Positions 17,659 to 27,300 of a stretch of 64,000 nt of DNA are shown here, in pieces. Below the pieces are notes generated by a model that saw only the letters and a list, made by a program, of their open reading frames with translations, was not told where the DNA came from and did not search any database. The position numbers and the translations under genes are program-made. Each line of letters starts with the position of its first letter. Position 1 is the first letter of the stretch. This DNA comes from Hydrogenobaculum sp. 3684 (GTDB lineage: Bacteria; Aquificota; Aquificia; Aquificales; Aquificaceae). The stretch is from assembly GCF_000213785.1 (NCBI RefSeq), contig NC_015557.1, forward strand, positions 1,282,664 to 1,346,663. Reading direction: 5' to 3'.

Positions 17659-18078
17659 TTATAGTTTTGAAGCTTTTACCAACTTAGCAAATTTAACGCC
17701 GTTGAGACCTGATATGATGTTTACAGTTTCTACTATCGTTTGACTAGGACCTTTTATCATTATGGTTTCTAAGCAATTGTTATGATCTATATGTATATGC
17801 GTAGTACATAGAATGTTTATATAATGGTTGTGCTGTATATCGAGCAACTTTTGTGTAAGCTCTCTTTTATGATGATCATATATTATCACCAAAACCCCTA
17901 TAAGCTCATTGTTTTCATCTTCCCATTCATCTTCTACAATGGCCTCTCTTACCAAATCTCTTATAAACTCAGATCTTGATGCGTAAGATTGCTCTACTTT
18001 TTTGTCTATAAAATCTACAAGCTCTTTTGGTATTGTTATACATATCCTTTCAACCTTTGATTTGTCCATCTTTCTCAT
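17659..18078 (-). CDS. nikR: nickel-responsive regulator NikR
   Basis: A 139-residue ribbon-helix-helix/ACT regulator. The N-terminal RHH domain reads ERICITIPKELVDFID and RSEFIRDLVREAI; the C-terminal metal domain has the ligand set H (HNHYIN region), then H-x-H and C in THIHIDHNNCLE, matching the square-planar Ni site of E. coli NikR. The ATG at 18078 is used; an in-frame ATG three codons later (18069) is the alternative. It is divergent from a TetR gene with only 14 bp between start codons, so their promoters must overlap. Confidence 0.94.
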   Translation of the reverse strand: MRKMDKSKVERICITIPKELVDFIDKKVEQSYASRSEFIRDLVREAIVEDEWEDENNELIGVLVIIYDHHKRELTQKLLDIQHNHYINILCTTHIHIDHNNCLETIMIKGPSQTIVETVNIISGLNGVKFAKLVKASKL

Positions 18079-18092
18079 TATATTATATTACT

Positions 18093-18680
18093 ATGCCAAA
18101 TAGCAAAGATGAGAAGAAAAACCAGATTATAAAAGTAGCCTGTGAGCTTTTTGCTAAAAGTGGTTATTATAACACAACAATGCCAGATATTGCAAACGCT
18201 TCGGGCATGAGTGTAGGCAACCTTTATAACTATTTTGAGTCAAAGGAAGAGCTAGCAAAAGAAACGATGCTAACTGTGTCTAAACTTGTAGGTGAAAAAC
18301 TCTCTTATATAAACTCTTTGAACGTGAGCGTTAAAGAAAAAATAAGCTTATTTGTTAGGAATTTCTTTGACATTGCAAAACATGAACCTCAGCTTATGAG
18401 TTATTTTTTAAAGGTTTTCTTGGTGAATAGAGAAGTTTTCAAAGACGGATGCGAAGGTTTTACCTGTGTGAAAGAGATTGTTACGGAAACTATGATACTG
18501 CTTTCAGATGGCGTTGAAAAAGGAGAGCTTAGAAATCAAGAATTTTTCACAGCTTTTTCTACTATGATTGGTTCGATAGGGGGCATAGTGTTTTTATACT
18601 ATGAAGGCGTTTTAGACAACGACTTAGACTACTACGAGCCCTACATATCAGAAAATATATATATGGCTTTAAAAGCATGA
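18093..18680 (+). CDS. TetR-family transcriptional regulator
   Basis: A 195-residue regulator. The N-terminal helix-turn-helix is typical (IIKVACELFAKSGYYNTTMP followed by DIANASGMSVGNLYNYFESK). The ligand domain is unassigned. There is no Shine-Dalgarno; a TATTAT box lies 6 nt upstream of the ATG, suggesting a leaderless transcript. The stop overlaps (ATGA) the start of a hydrogenase small-subunit relic, so it may once have headed a hydrogenase operon. Divergent from nikR. Confidence 0.9.
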   Translation: MPNSKDEKKNQIIKVACELFAKSGYYNTTMPDIANASGMSVGNLYNYFESKEELAKETMLTVSKLVGEKLSYINSLNVSVKEKISLFVRNFFDIAKHEPQLMSYFLKVFLVNREVFKDGCEGFTCVKEIVTETMILLSDGVEKGELRNQEFFTAFSTMIGSIGGIVFLYYEGVLDNDLDYYEPYISENIYMALKA

Positions 18681-18855
18681 AAACGCTTTTTGGATACAGG
18701 GACTTTCTTGTGTAGCAAATACCCAGTCGTTTTTGTGTATGGAACAAAAAGATTTAGAAGAAAAAGCCAAAGTTTACCCATCTACCACAAGCGAATATAT
18801 CAAAAATTTGCTAAAAGATATAGAGATACCCCAAGATATACATATTCACTTTTAA
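18677..18855 (+). pseudogene. relic of a group-2-type [NiFe] hydrogenase small subunit (5' end)
   Basis: The ATG at 18677 overlaps the TetR stop. After five codons the frame breaks: adding one base to the five-T run at 18687-18691 gives MKTLFWIQGLSC followed by VANTQSFLC and runs on in the frame of an ATG at 18739 to the stop at 18855, about 59 codons in all. The W-x-Q-G-x-x-C-x-x-N-T-x-S-F-L pattern is the N-terminal proximal-cluster motif of group 2 hydrogenase small subunits. The rest of the gene is missing and a terminator follows. Without the inserted base the translatable pieces are a 12-codon peptide and a 38-codon ORF (18739-18855). Identification rests on one motif. Confidence 0.55.
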
Positions 18856-18862
18856 TTTTTAT

Positions 18863-18884
18863 AAAAGCCCCAAAAGGGGCTTTT
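18863..18884. terminator. shared terminator hairpin
   Basis: AAAAGCCCC and GGGGCTTTT form a 9-bp stem with an AAAA loop. It lies 7 bp after the dnaK stop (minus strand) and 7 bp after the relic ORF (+ strand). The minus-strand side continues into an A/T-rich tail, and the U-rich arms allow it to work in both directions. Confidence 0.85.
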
Positions 18885-18891
18885 GGTATAG

Positions 18892-20766
18892 TTATACTGG
18901 TCTTGCGTTAAAACCGTCATCTGGTGGGTTTTGATCGTTTGGTGGTGGGGTTTGACCAGAAGAGTATAAGCTTGTAGCTATCTTGTTGGATATATTTGTT
19001 ATTTTGTTGTAAGCTTCTTCTATAACGTTCTTATCGGCGGAATTTAGTGCTTGTTTGCCTTTTGATATCTCAGCTTCGGCTTCTTGGGCAAGATCTTGAG
19101 GTATCTTGTCTTTATGTTCGTTTAAAAGCTTCTCAAGGTTGTAAATCAAAGAGTCTAGCCTATTTCTTGCTTCTATGAGTTCTTTGTTCTTTCTATCTTC
19201 TTCAGCGTGCATTTCTGCTTCTTTTACCATCTTTTCTATGTCTTCTTTGGAGAGTCCACCGGAGGCTTGTATCTTTATAGATTGTTCTTTGCCTGTAGCT
19301 TTGTCTTTAGCAGTCACATGAAGTATGCCATCAACGTCTATGTCAAAGCATACTTCTATTTGTGGTACTCCTCTTGGTGCTGGTGGTATACCAGTTAGGG
19401 TAAATCTTCCAAGAGATTTGTTGTCTTTGGCCATTGGTCTTTCACCTTGTAGCACATGGATTTCTACTTCTGTTTGATTGTCTGAAGCTGTGGTAAATAC
19501 TTCGCATTTTTTGTAAGGTATAGGCGTATTTCTTGGTATAAGGGTAGTCATCACTCCACCCAACGTTTCAAGACCCAAAGAAAGCGGTGTTACATCTACA
19601 AGCAATATGTCTTTTACTTCACCAGTTATAACACCAGCTTGTATAGCAGCACCCACTGCCACTACTTCATCTGGGTTTACACCTTTGTGAGGTTCTTTGC
19701 CAAAGAACTCTTTTATCTTTTGTTGAACTAGAGGTATACGTGTAGAACCACCCACTAATACCACTTCGTTTATATCTTTTGGAGTTAGCTTTGCATCTTC
19801 TAAGGCCCTTTTTACTATTTCCATAGTTCTATCTATGAGGTCTTTTATCATCTCTTCTAATCTCGCTCTGGTGAGTTTTTTCTGTAGGTGCATAGGTTGT
19901 TTGGTATCTGGGTCTATGGTTATAAATGGTAGGTTTATTTCCGTTTCCATCTTAAAAGAAAGCTCTTTTTTAGCTTGTTCTGAAGCTTCTTTTAGGCGTT
20001 GGAGTGCTGTTTTATCGTTTTTAAGATCGATATTGGTTTCTTTTTTAAACTCAGAGATAAGCCATTCCATTATGCGCTCATCTATGTTTGCACCTCCCAA
20101 ATGTGTATCGCCGTTTGTGGCTTTTACCTCTATAACACCGTCTCCACCTTCTAGGATAGATACGTCAAAAGTACCACCACCAAAGTCATATACTAAGATT
20201 TTAACATCAGACTGTTTGTCAAGCCCATAGGCCAGAGCTGCCGCTGTTGGTTCATTTAATATTCTTTGGACCTCTAAACCTGCTATAGCTCCTGCGTCTT
20301 TTGTAGCTTGACGTTGACGCTCGTTAAAATATGCTGGTACTGTTATAACGGCTTTTGTTATCTTTTCACCAAGATAAGCTTCGGCTGCTTCTTTTAGTTT
20401 TTTAAGCACTTGAGCTCCTATTTCTTCGGGTCTTACCTTTCTTCCAATGTTTGGTATCTCAAAAGCTGCATCTTGTTTGTCATCTGGAACCACTTTGTAA
20501 GATACCCTTTTTGCTTCGTCTAAAACCTCTTCGTATTTTCTACCTATAAACCTTTTGGATTCGTATATAGTGTTTTCTGGGTCTAGTACTGCTCTTCTTT
20601 TGGCTGGATCACCCACCAAAACTTCCTTTTCTTTTGTATATGAAACTATCGAAGGAGTCAACCTAGCCCCTTCTTGGTTTGCTATAACCACTGGTTCACC
20701 ACCTATCATTACAGCTACAACAGAGTTTGTAGTTCCAAGGTCTATACCCAATACTTTTTCTGCCAT
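18892..20766 (-). CDS. dnaK: molecular chaperone DnaK (Hsp70)
   Basis: A 624-residue Hsp70. The ATPase domain has the N-terminal GIDLGTTNS phosphate loop, the second phosphate motif [12 protein letters not shown] and [10 protein letters not shown]; the substrate domain and lid follow, ending in a Pro/Asn-rich tail. Length is normal. A strong promoter (TTGACA-17-TATTAT) and an AGGAGG-like site precede the ATG. No grpE or dnaJ neighbours are present in the window, so dnaK stands alone here. Confidence 0.98.
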   Translation of the reverse strand: MAEKVLGIDLGTTNSVVAVMIGGEPVVIANQEGARLTPSIVSYTKEKEVLVGDPAKRRAVLDPENTIYESKRFIGRKYEEVLDEAKRVSYKVVPDDKQDAAFEIPNIGRKVRPEEIGAQVLKKLKEAAEAYLGEKITKAVITVPAYFNERQRQATKDAGAIAGLEVQRILNEPTAAALAYGLDKQSDVKILVYDFGGGTFDVSILEGGDGVIEVKATNGDTHLGGANIDERIMEWLISEFKKETNIDLKNDKTALQRLKEASEQAKKELSFKMETEINLPFITIDPDTKQPMHLQKKLTRARLEEMIKDLIDRTMEIVKRALEDAKLTPKDINEVVLVGGSTRIPLVQQKIKEFFGKEPHKGVNPDEVVAVGAAIQAGVITGEVKDILLVDVTPLSLGLETLGGVMTTLIPRNTPIPYKKCEVFTTASDNQTEVEIHVLQGERPMAKDNKSLGRFTLTGIPPAPRGVPQIEVCFDIDVDGILHVTAKDKATGKEQSIKIQASGGLSKEDIEKMVKEAEMHAEEDRKNKELIEARNRLDSLIYNLEKLLNEHKDKIPQDLAQEAEAEISKGKQALNSADKNVIEEAYNKITNISNKIATSLYSSGQTPPPNDQNPPDDGFNARPV

Positions 20767-20797
20767 ACGTTTTTACCTCCTACTTTAATATACTATT

Positions 20798-20826
20798 ATA
20801 ATAAAACTTAAGTATAATTTTGTCAA
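20798..20826 (-). promoter_or_regulatory. dnaK promoter, sigma-70 type
   Basis: On the minus strand TTGACA (20826-20821) and TATTAT (20803-20798) are separated by exactly 17 bp, which is near consensus. The expected start point is near 20791, leaving a leader of about 25 nt with the ACCTCC-complement ribosome site. No CIRCE-type inverted repeat was seen. Confidence 0.75.
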
Positions 20827-20944
20827 GTTTTTTTAGTATATTTATAACATACTAAAAGCCAAATACTTTAAAGTAGAAAGTAAATATTATCTTAAGTATT
20901 TGTTTTATCAGCTTTTTAGAAAAAAGTTAAGTTATAATAAATTT

Positions 20945-21865
20945 ATGGAAGAAAATTTTGACAAGGAAGAGGTTCAAGGACAGGAAAAACCTAAGCCAGA
21001 TCTAAGCGCTATATACGTTGGCAAAGAAGCGCTTGAGAAAGCACCAAAAATATACGGCGTTGAAACTGGTGTTGAGGGGCTTGATGATTTGTTTTTCGTA
21101 GTAGAATCAGAAAAAGGCAAAATTGTAAAAAAGAGTCTAAAAGGTATACCAGCTTATTCGGTAATGAATATAACTGGTGTATCAGATACAGGTAAATCTC
21201 TCATGGCTGAGCAATTCAGCGTATATCAGGCTCAAAAGGGTAAAAAAGTAGCCTTTATAAGCGTAGAAGCCCCAGCTAACTTTGTAGCGGCTTCTCTAAA
21301 GCTAAGAGCTTCAGCTATGGGGTATAAGTTTGAAGATTTTGAAAACAACATAATACTTATAGATGCTGCTTCTTCGGATAGGCTTAGAGAAAATATACCT
21401 GATTTACTAGCAACTCTGGCTTACGCTATAAAAACCTACAAAATAAACTTCACTGTAGTGGATTCTATCACTGGGCTATTTGAAAACAAAGAGATGATGG
21501 CAAGAGCAATAGTAAGAAGGATGTTCAACTTTATGAAAAAATGGTATCAGACGGCTCTTTTTGTATCCCAGAAAAGAAGCGGTCATGAAGAGCTTACCGC
21601 TGAAGCGGCTGGAGGCTATGCTGTAGGTCATATAGTAGATGGTACTATGGTGCTGGCAAAGGAGTTAGTGGATTCTACTTACAAGGCGAGGCTTTATAAA
21701 AAAGAAATAGGTGATATAGTAAGGCTTTTTAGAATAGATGGTTGCAGGATGTCTGGGCACGACACAAAGACGCATTTTTTGGATATCACAGAAACAGGGC
21801 TCGTAGTGATAAAAGAGCCCATAGGTAAAAATGTAAAATCCGAAGAGGAGGCTAACAACAGTTGA
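20945..21865 (+). CDS. KaiC-like RecA-superfamily ATPase
   Basis: A 306-residue single-domain KaiC/RadA-type ATPase. Walker A is GVSDTGKS (residues 78-85), the Walker B aspartate is D173 in INFTVVDSITG, and EAPANF supplies the usual catalytic Glu. A 45-residue N-terminal extension rich in Glu, Lys and Pro precedes the core. Such single-domain KaiC proteins in archaea and Aquificales normally sit next to a helix-turn-helix 'near-KaiC' regulator; here that partner starts at 23687 after a TnpB insertion. There is no ribosome site and a TATAAT box ends 6 nt before the ATG, so the mRNA is probably leaderless. The function is probably signal transduction. Confidence 0.88.
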   Translation: MEENFDKEEVQGQEKPKPDLSAIYVGKEALEKAPKIYGVETGVEGLDDLFFVVESEKGKIVKKSLKGIPAYSVMNITGVSDTGKSLMAEQFSVYQAQKGKKVAFISVEAPANFVAASLKLRASAMGYKFEDFENNIILIDAASSDRLRENIPDLLATLAYAIKTYKINFTVVDSITGLFENKEMMARAIVRRMFNFMKKWYQTALFVSQKRSGHEELTAEAAGGYAVGHIVDGTMVLAKELVDSTYKARLYKKEIGDIVRLFRIDGCRMSGHDTKTHFLDITETGLVVIKEPIGKNVKSEEEANNS

Positions 21866-21927
21866 CAAATCTTACACAAAAGTGTATATTTATGTAGTAT
21901 ATACGGAAAAAGAGGATTTAAAAAGAA

Positions 21928-23575
21928 ATGTTAACATTTCAATGTTTGCTTGAATTTGAAAATGAAAAAGATAAAGAGATTGTATTAGATTTGATGCGTA
22001 GATTTTCATCTGCAATGAGATATGCATACAAAAGGTTGTTAGAAGGTGAAAAAAAGAAAAGATTTAAAAAAACATTTATCAAGATTATTTAACATAAACA
22101 CAAGATACTCAGATGATGCTATATTTTTAGCACAATCGATGATTACATCATGCAAAGAGAGAGAACAAAACCCAAAAAAGCTCATATTTGGCTCAAGAAA
22201 AGCATTTGAGCAATTAAAGAAAAACCATTTAACAGGTAAAAGAAGAAAACAGCTAAAGACAAAATGGAAAGAAAGCAGACAAGGGAATTTATATTCAAGA
22301 GGAGATAAAACAAAACAAGGTAATTTGAATTTAAGATTTGAGTGGATAAATGATAAACTTTATTTAAGAATAAACACAGGAGATAGACAGTATATCTATG
22401 CAAAGGTAATTAGAAGTGTTAAAAGAGAAAAAGATAAATGGATAGAGTTTATGTTTATATTAGAAAAGGCATATCAGACAAGTGATTGGTTTCCATATAG
22501 CGTTAGATTAAAAGTAAAAAACGGTAATGTATATGCTTTCATATCTGTGGAAGAAAAATTACCACCTGTTACAATTAAAAAAGATAATGGAATAATAGGC
22601 ATAGATATAAACGCTTATCCATTTCATTTAGCATTAGTAACAGTGTCAAAAGATGGAAATCTGGAAAACTATCAAGCGATAAGCTTGCATGAGTTATTGG
22701 ATGTTAGCTCAGAAAAAAGACAATATTTAGAATGGCAAATAGCACATCAAATAATAGAAATTGCTAAGAAGGAAAACAAAGCTATTGCAATAGAAAACTT
22801 AGATAAACTACCAAAAGGTAAAAGAGGAGATGGGTTTGCTAAACTAAGACAGAAATTGCAAAAGTGGATATACAAGAGATTATTAAATAAAATAGAGATT
22901 ACAGCAAGAAGAAATGGAATAGAAATTAGAAAAGTAAATCCAGCATATACATCTTTAATAGGCAAATTAAAATATGCACCGCAGTTTAACATAGACAAAG
23001 ATATTGCAGCAGCATTTGTAATAGCAAGAAGAGGATTAGGATATAAGGAAAAACTACCTAAAAACTACAAAGGATTATTAAATGATAAAGATTTTCTTTT
23101 GTTTAGTGAAGCCAGTATTGATGGCAGAATTGCAAAACTTAAGAAAGAGATAAAAGAAGAAAGAAATCAGTACAAAAGAAACAAATTAAAAAGTAAGCTA
23201 AGTAAATTAAGAAAAGAACTTAAAGCACTACAAAAACATTTGTCGCTTATTATAGAAAGTGAAAAGAGTAAGTCAGTTTCTCAACAACCTGTAAACCGAC
23301 GGAAGGAACGGGTGAGAGGTTCCGCTTATGCGGGACACAAAAACTGGCAAGTTCTTTTCACAGTCCTTGCTTTCTGCTGTCTTGAAAAATCTTACAGAGA
23401 TTTTTCTCCTTTAAAACGTGTTATAATTTCAAAGGATTGGATAGCAGTGGCTAATAGGTTAGTTCCTGTACTTGGTATAGGGACTATGACACTTCCAAAA
23501 TACCGCCTGTTGGGGTCGGAAGTGTCTGAAATGGCGGAATACAAATACCCCAACTCAAGCTGTACAGAGCAATAG
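21928..23575 (+). pseudogene. TnpB-like RuvC nuclease gene with one frameshift
   Basis: The N-terminus (MLTFQCLLEF ... YAYKRLLEGE) starts at 21928 in one frame and stops at 22092; the remaining 509 codons are in the next frame, open from 22046. Deleting one A of the seven-A run at 22049-22055 joins them. The RuvC motifs are D187 (GIDINAYPF), E250 (IAIENLD) and D319 (NIDKDIAAAFVIARRG), numbered from 22046. The CxxC...CxxC zinc ribbon normally between motifs II and III is absent; NPAYTSLIGKLKY passes almost directly to motif III. A basic 190-residue C-terminal extension follows. In this lineage it corresponds to the 'TnpB-related accessory protein' class. TnpB proteins are RNA-guided nucleases; activity here is doubtful because of the frameshift. 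Confidence 0.8.
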
Positions 23576-23601
23576 TGTGCTGTAAGCATTTCTCTGAGCT
23601 T

Positions 23602-23653
23602 TGGAGTGGCTTTGAATGTTTCTTAGATTCGAAATGCGATTGCATCGCTCTAC
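23602..23653 (+). repeat. right-end repeat of the TnpB element, copy 1
   Basis: A 52-nt segment at the element's right end with the hairpin GCGAT-TGC-ATCGC. A second, ungapped copy (41 of 52 bases identical) occurs at 50425-50476. In IS200/IS605 elements this area encodes the 3' guide RNA scaffold, so it may be the end of an omega-RNA. Confidence 0.7.
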
Positions 23654-23686
23654 AGTTTTGTACAGTTTGGTTGACCAGGTATAGAT

Positions 23687-24340
23687 ATGATTACGCTAAA
23701 CGGTGCTTTTGAAAACGAGCAAGACTTGGAAAGGTTGGTGGAAAGAGTTTTCTTAAAAGCCATAGACCTTCTTGGAGGTCTTTCTAAGCTTTCTGAGTTT
23801 AGGACTCTAACATGGCTTCCTTCTTTGGCTAGAGCCTCTTATGTGATTGTTTTAAAAGAAGAGTACATAAAACCAGAAGAAGAGATAGCTGCTAAGGTAG
23901 GACTTACCAAGAACACTGTAAAAAATATATTAAGGGCCGATCCAACCCTTGCCATGGAAAAGATAAAAAAGTTAGAGGAGCTTACAAAAGAAGAATCTAA
24001 GGAAATGAAGGTTCATACAGCTGGTGGTATTGCGAAATTAGCTTACAAGTTTGTAAAAGACGGCCAGGATGCCCAAAGCCTCGTGCATTACTGTTCTTTG
24101 ATAGCTCAGGATATCGTAAGAGATTTGGATGTACCGTGGGCTTATCTTGTGCTTAAAAATACCAAAGGTATAAAATATCCAATAACAGATGGCAATGTTT
24201 TACAAGAAAAGCTAAAAAACGTAAAGATTAAGAATGTTAATACAGAAGAGATAATAAAGCTAATACACTACCCTATCAAAACCCCAGCAGCCCTTATACA
24301 CGAGATAAAGCAAGCTATTCATGATCAAATAAAAGATTAG
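23687..24340 (+). CDS. near-KaiC regulatory protein with helix-turn-helix
   Basis: A 217-residue protein. A putative helix-turn-helix lies at about residues 65-90 (EEEIAAKVGLTKNTVKNIL) after a SLARASYVIVLKEEY segment. This combination is the known 'probable regulatory domain next to KaiC' family, whose members occur beside single-domain KaiC ATPases mainly in archaea. Its start sits 11 bp after the TnpB insertion and has an AGGT site upstream that became separated from the KaiC gene. After insertion it must rely on a promoter inside the element's right end. Function: regulation or sensing, partner of the ATPase at 20945; not characterised. Confidence 0.75.
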   Translation: MITLNGAFENEQDLERLVERVFLKAIDLLGGLSKLSEFRTLTWLPSLARASYVIVLKEEYIKPEEEIAAKVGLTKNTVKNILRADPTLAMEKIKKLEELTKEESKEMKVHTAGGIAKLAYKFVKDGQDAQSLVHYCSLIAQDIVRDLDVPWAYLVLKNTKGIKYPITDGNVLQEKLKNVKIKNVNTEEIIKLIHYPIKTPAALIHEIKQAIHDQIKD

Positions 24341-24350
24341 ATAAGAGACG

Positions 24351-27300
24351 TTGAAGAACAAAAGTAAATTCTTCTTTTTTGTTTTAGCTTTTATCTTTAT
24401 AACATTCGGCTTAGGTCTTAACTTGTTTTATATAAGTAAGTATAAAAAAGATGCTATAGAATATACAAAAGCAGATCTAAGAAACAATCTATATACATTA
24501 AAACATCATATAGCTAACCAAAACAAGTTAGAGTATTATCTTATGAAAAATATCAGATACATAATAACAAAATCTGATATGCATAGAGCCTCTTATATTT
24601 TGCAAAAGAACTTTGACAACGATAATAGCCTATTTCTTATAATAGATAAAAATCTTAAGGTTGTTGGTAAAGGTTATAAAGAAGATGAGCTATCTATTTA
24701 TGAAGATGCTATATCAAATCAAAATATAAAAAATGCAATTTACAAATGCATCTCTTCTCATAAATACTGTTTTACACCGGCTTTTAAAATAGATAAGCAC
24801 TACTTTATATTTACGCTTTTACCTATAAAAGACAGCCTATATCTTCTACAAATACATAAACCTCCTCTTTACATATACGCTTCTTCTACAACAGGTTTTT
24901 CTTATGGGGTTTTGCTTCCAAACGGTGTCATAAACGCTCATATACCTATTTTGTCTAAAAGCCGAATACACAAACCTCTTTATTATTTTATAACATCTCA
25001 TAAAAACCTAAGTTTCGCCCTTGTAAGATACAAATCTCCTATAGATGGTGAGCCAAAACTTGCAGCTATCACAAGACTTGATCTTGTGGTTGGTAAAGTT
25101 ATATATCCTTATGTATCTGCTTCTATTCCTTTTGTATTAAAAGGTTATTACACCAATTTAAGAGCCGTCTTTTTGTCTTGGTTTATATTTGGTGTTGTCA
25201 TACTTGGTTTTATAGCTTTTATAATCAAGAAGACCAAAAATGAATATCTTTTGAATCAGGAAAAATACTTTTACGAGGTGTTGTTTGATAAATATTCTCT
25301 TCCGTTACTCCTCATAGATGAAAATGGAAAAATTCTAAAGGCAAATGAACCAGCGTCAAAGTTATACGGCTATTCTAAAGAAGAAATTCAAAATATGTAT
25401 ATATATGAACTTGAAGGAGGGCCAAAAGAGGAATCGGAAAGATTGCTAACAAATATAATACAGGGTGATTTAAAACGTTTTGAATTTATTCATGTTTCTA
25501 AAAGCGGCAAAAAGATAAACGTAGAAGTTTATGTAAACAAGCTAAGTATGGAAGATAAAACATACATCTTATATACAGTATTTGATATTTCTGAGAAAGT
25601 GTTGTTGGCCAAACTTTTTGATATGTTAAAAAAGATAAACACTATACTGGTAAGTGTGGAACTAGAGAGCGAACTATTAAGCGGCATAGCAGAGACCATT
25701 ATAATGTTTGATTTTGACTACGTTGAGATATTTAAAGTAAAACAAAAAGACAATCTTGAACTTATGTTAAAATCTGGAACACCTATTGAAGATATCAGCT
25801 TAGAAGAGGAAAAAAGAGCTTTGCTTAGCAAATCTATCGCTTTACAATCTAAACCTACGTATTCTAAGGCATCTACACCAATACTTTCTCACAACGAAAA
25901 TGAAGTTGTTTATATTATTAGCATATATAAAAAAGAATTTCAATTCTTTGATAATTATCATATTGTTAGCATACTTGAAGAGCTTGAGAAAGACGTATCT
26001 TTTGCTCTGAAAAAAATCTTGGAAGAGCAAAATAGCCTCATATTAAGAAAAGCCGTAGAAAACTCTAAAGGTTGGGTGCTTATAACGGATGAAGATGGCT
26101 ATATCCTATATGCAAATCAAACGGTATGTAAAATATCTTTGTACTCTTGCGAAGAGGTAATAGGGAGAAAACCAAGCATATTTAAATCTGGTTATCACGA
26201 TGATACATTCTACAAAAGACTTTGGGATACTATAAAATCTGGTGATATCTTTGAAGGGATTTTTTACAACAAAGCTAAAAACGGTGATATCTTTGTTTTA
26301 GAAGAGATGATAATACCGGTAAAGCTCAAAGATGGAACTGTAAGGTATATTACTATAGCAAAAGATATAACAAAAGAAATAGAGCTTCAAGAGCGTTTAG
26401 AACGCTTTAGACTTATAGATGATCTTACAGGCCTTTTAAACATGGCTGGTTTTTCTAAAGCTATAAACGATAGGATTTCTTATCTTAAAAGCTCTAAAAC
26501 TTCAGACAAAGGAGCCGTTTTGCTTATTGATATATATGGTTTTTCTGAGTTAAACCAGATTCACGGCTTTTCACATATGGATAAATTGTTGAAAGATTTT
26601 GCTAATATGCTAAATAGCGTTTCAAAATCCCAGTTTGGAGATGATGTTGTGCTATCGAGAGTTGGGCCAGATGAGTTTGGTATGTTCGTAGAGTGTTCTC
26701 AAGAGGACATCACTTCTAAAATTAACGATTTTATAAACAAAATAAACGAATTGCTTGTTTCAAAAGAGCTTGGTATTGACATCTTTATCAATATAGGTGT
26801 GTCTTTTTACGATAAAGACGGTGACTCTTTTGAAGTGCTTCGCGAAAAAGCCAACATTGCTTTACAAGAGGCCAAGAAAGAAGGACCGGGCACATACAGG
26901 TTTTACAACGAAGATATAAGTTCATCCCTCAAGAAGTATAAAGAGGCTCAAGAGCTTTTAGAAAGAGCTCTGGACAAAGGGTTGTTTAAATTTTTCTATC
27001 AGCCTTACTTTGACATTAAAACAAAAGACTTTGTAGGTTTTGAAGCCCTCATGAGAATAATAGATGAAGATGGCAGTGCAATATCTCCCTACAAGTTTAT
27101 AGATTACCTCGAATCTTCTTCGTATTTTTTAAATAGATTTCAAGAGGTATTTTTAAAGATGGTTGAAAAGGATATGAATACGTTTATTTCAAAAGCTAAA
27201 TCACATTTTAGCTCTGCTTTCAACATATCTGCAAACAGCTTCAAAGATGATATGTTCATGTCAAAGCTTATAGGCCTTTGTCATGAGTTTGAAGATAAGC

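Larger units (their letters stand above)
21867..23675 (+). mobile_element. TnpB-only IS200/IS605-type insertion at a TTGAC target
   Basis: GTTGAC occurs at 21861-21866 and again at 23670-23675. Removing 21867-23675 (1809 bp) joins the KaiC gene's stop directly to the ribosome site and ATG of its partner, restoring a compact operon. The element carries one gene (tnpB-like, frameshifted) and no tnpA transposase. The left end has a hairpin GTATAT/ATATAC (21884-21904), and the right end has a GCGAT-TGC-ATCGC hairpin (23636-23648) followed by repeated TACAGTTT. Subterminal hairpins and a TTGAC-type target fit the IS200/IS605 superfamily. Exact cleavage points are inferred from the duplicated pentamer. 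Confidence 0.8.

Noticed and set aside
18690-18911. 73-residue ORF over the hydrogenase relic
   Set aside because: It runs through a terminator hairpin and into dnaK's 3' end and has no coding character; the relic frame fits better.
20905-20944. Upstream start at 20900 for the KaiC-like gene
   Set aside because: The added residues cover the promoter (TATAAT at 20933-20938) and have no ribosome site.
22045-22062. Programmed -1 frameshift in tnpB at A-AAA-AAG
   Set aside because: A -1 shift would enter a frame that stops within four codons; the needed shift is +1.
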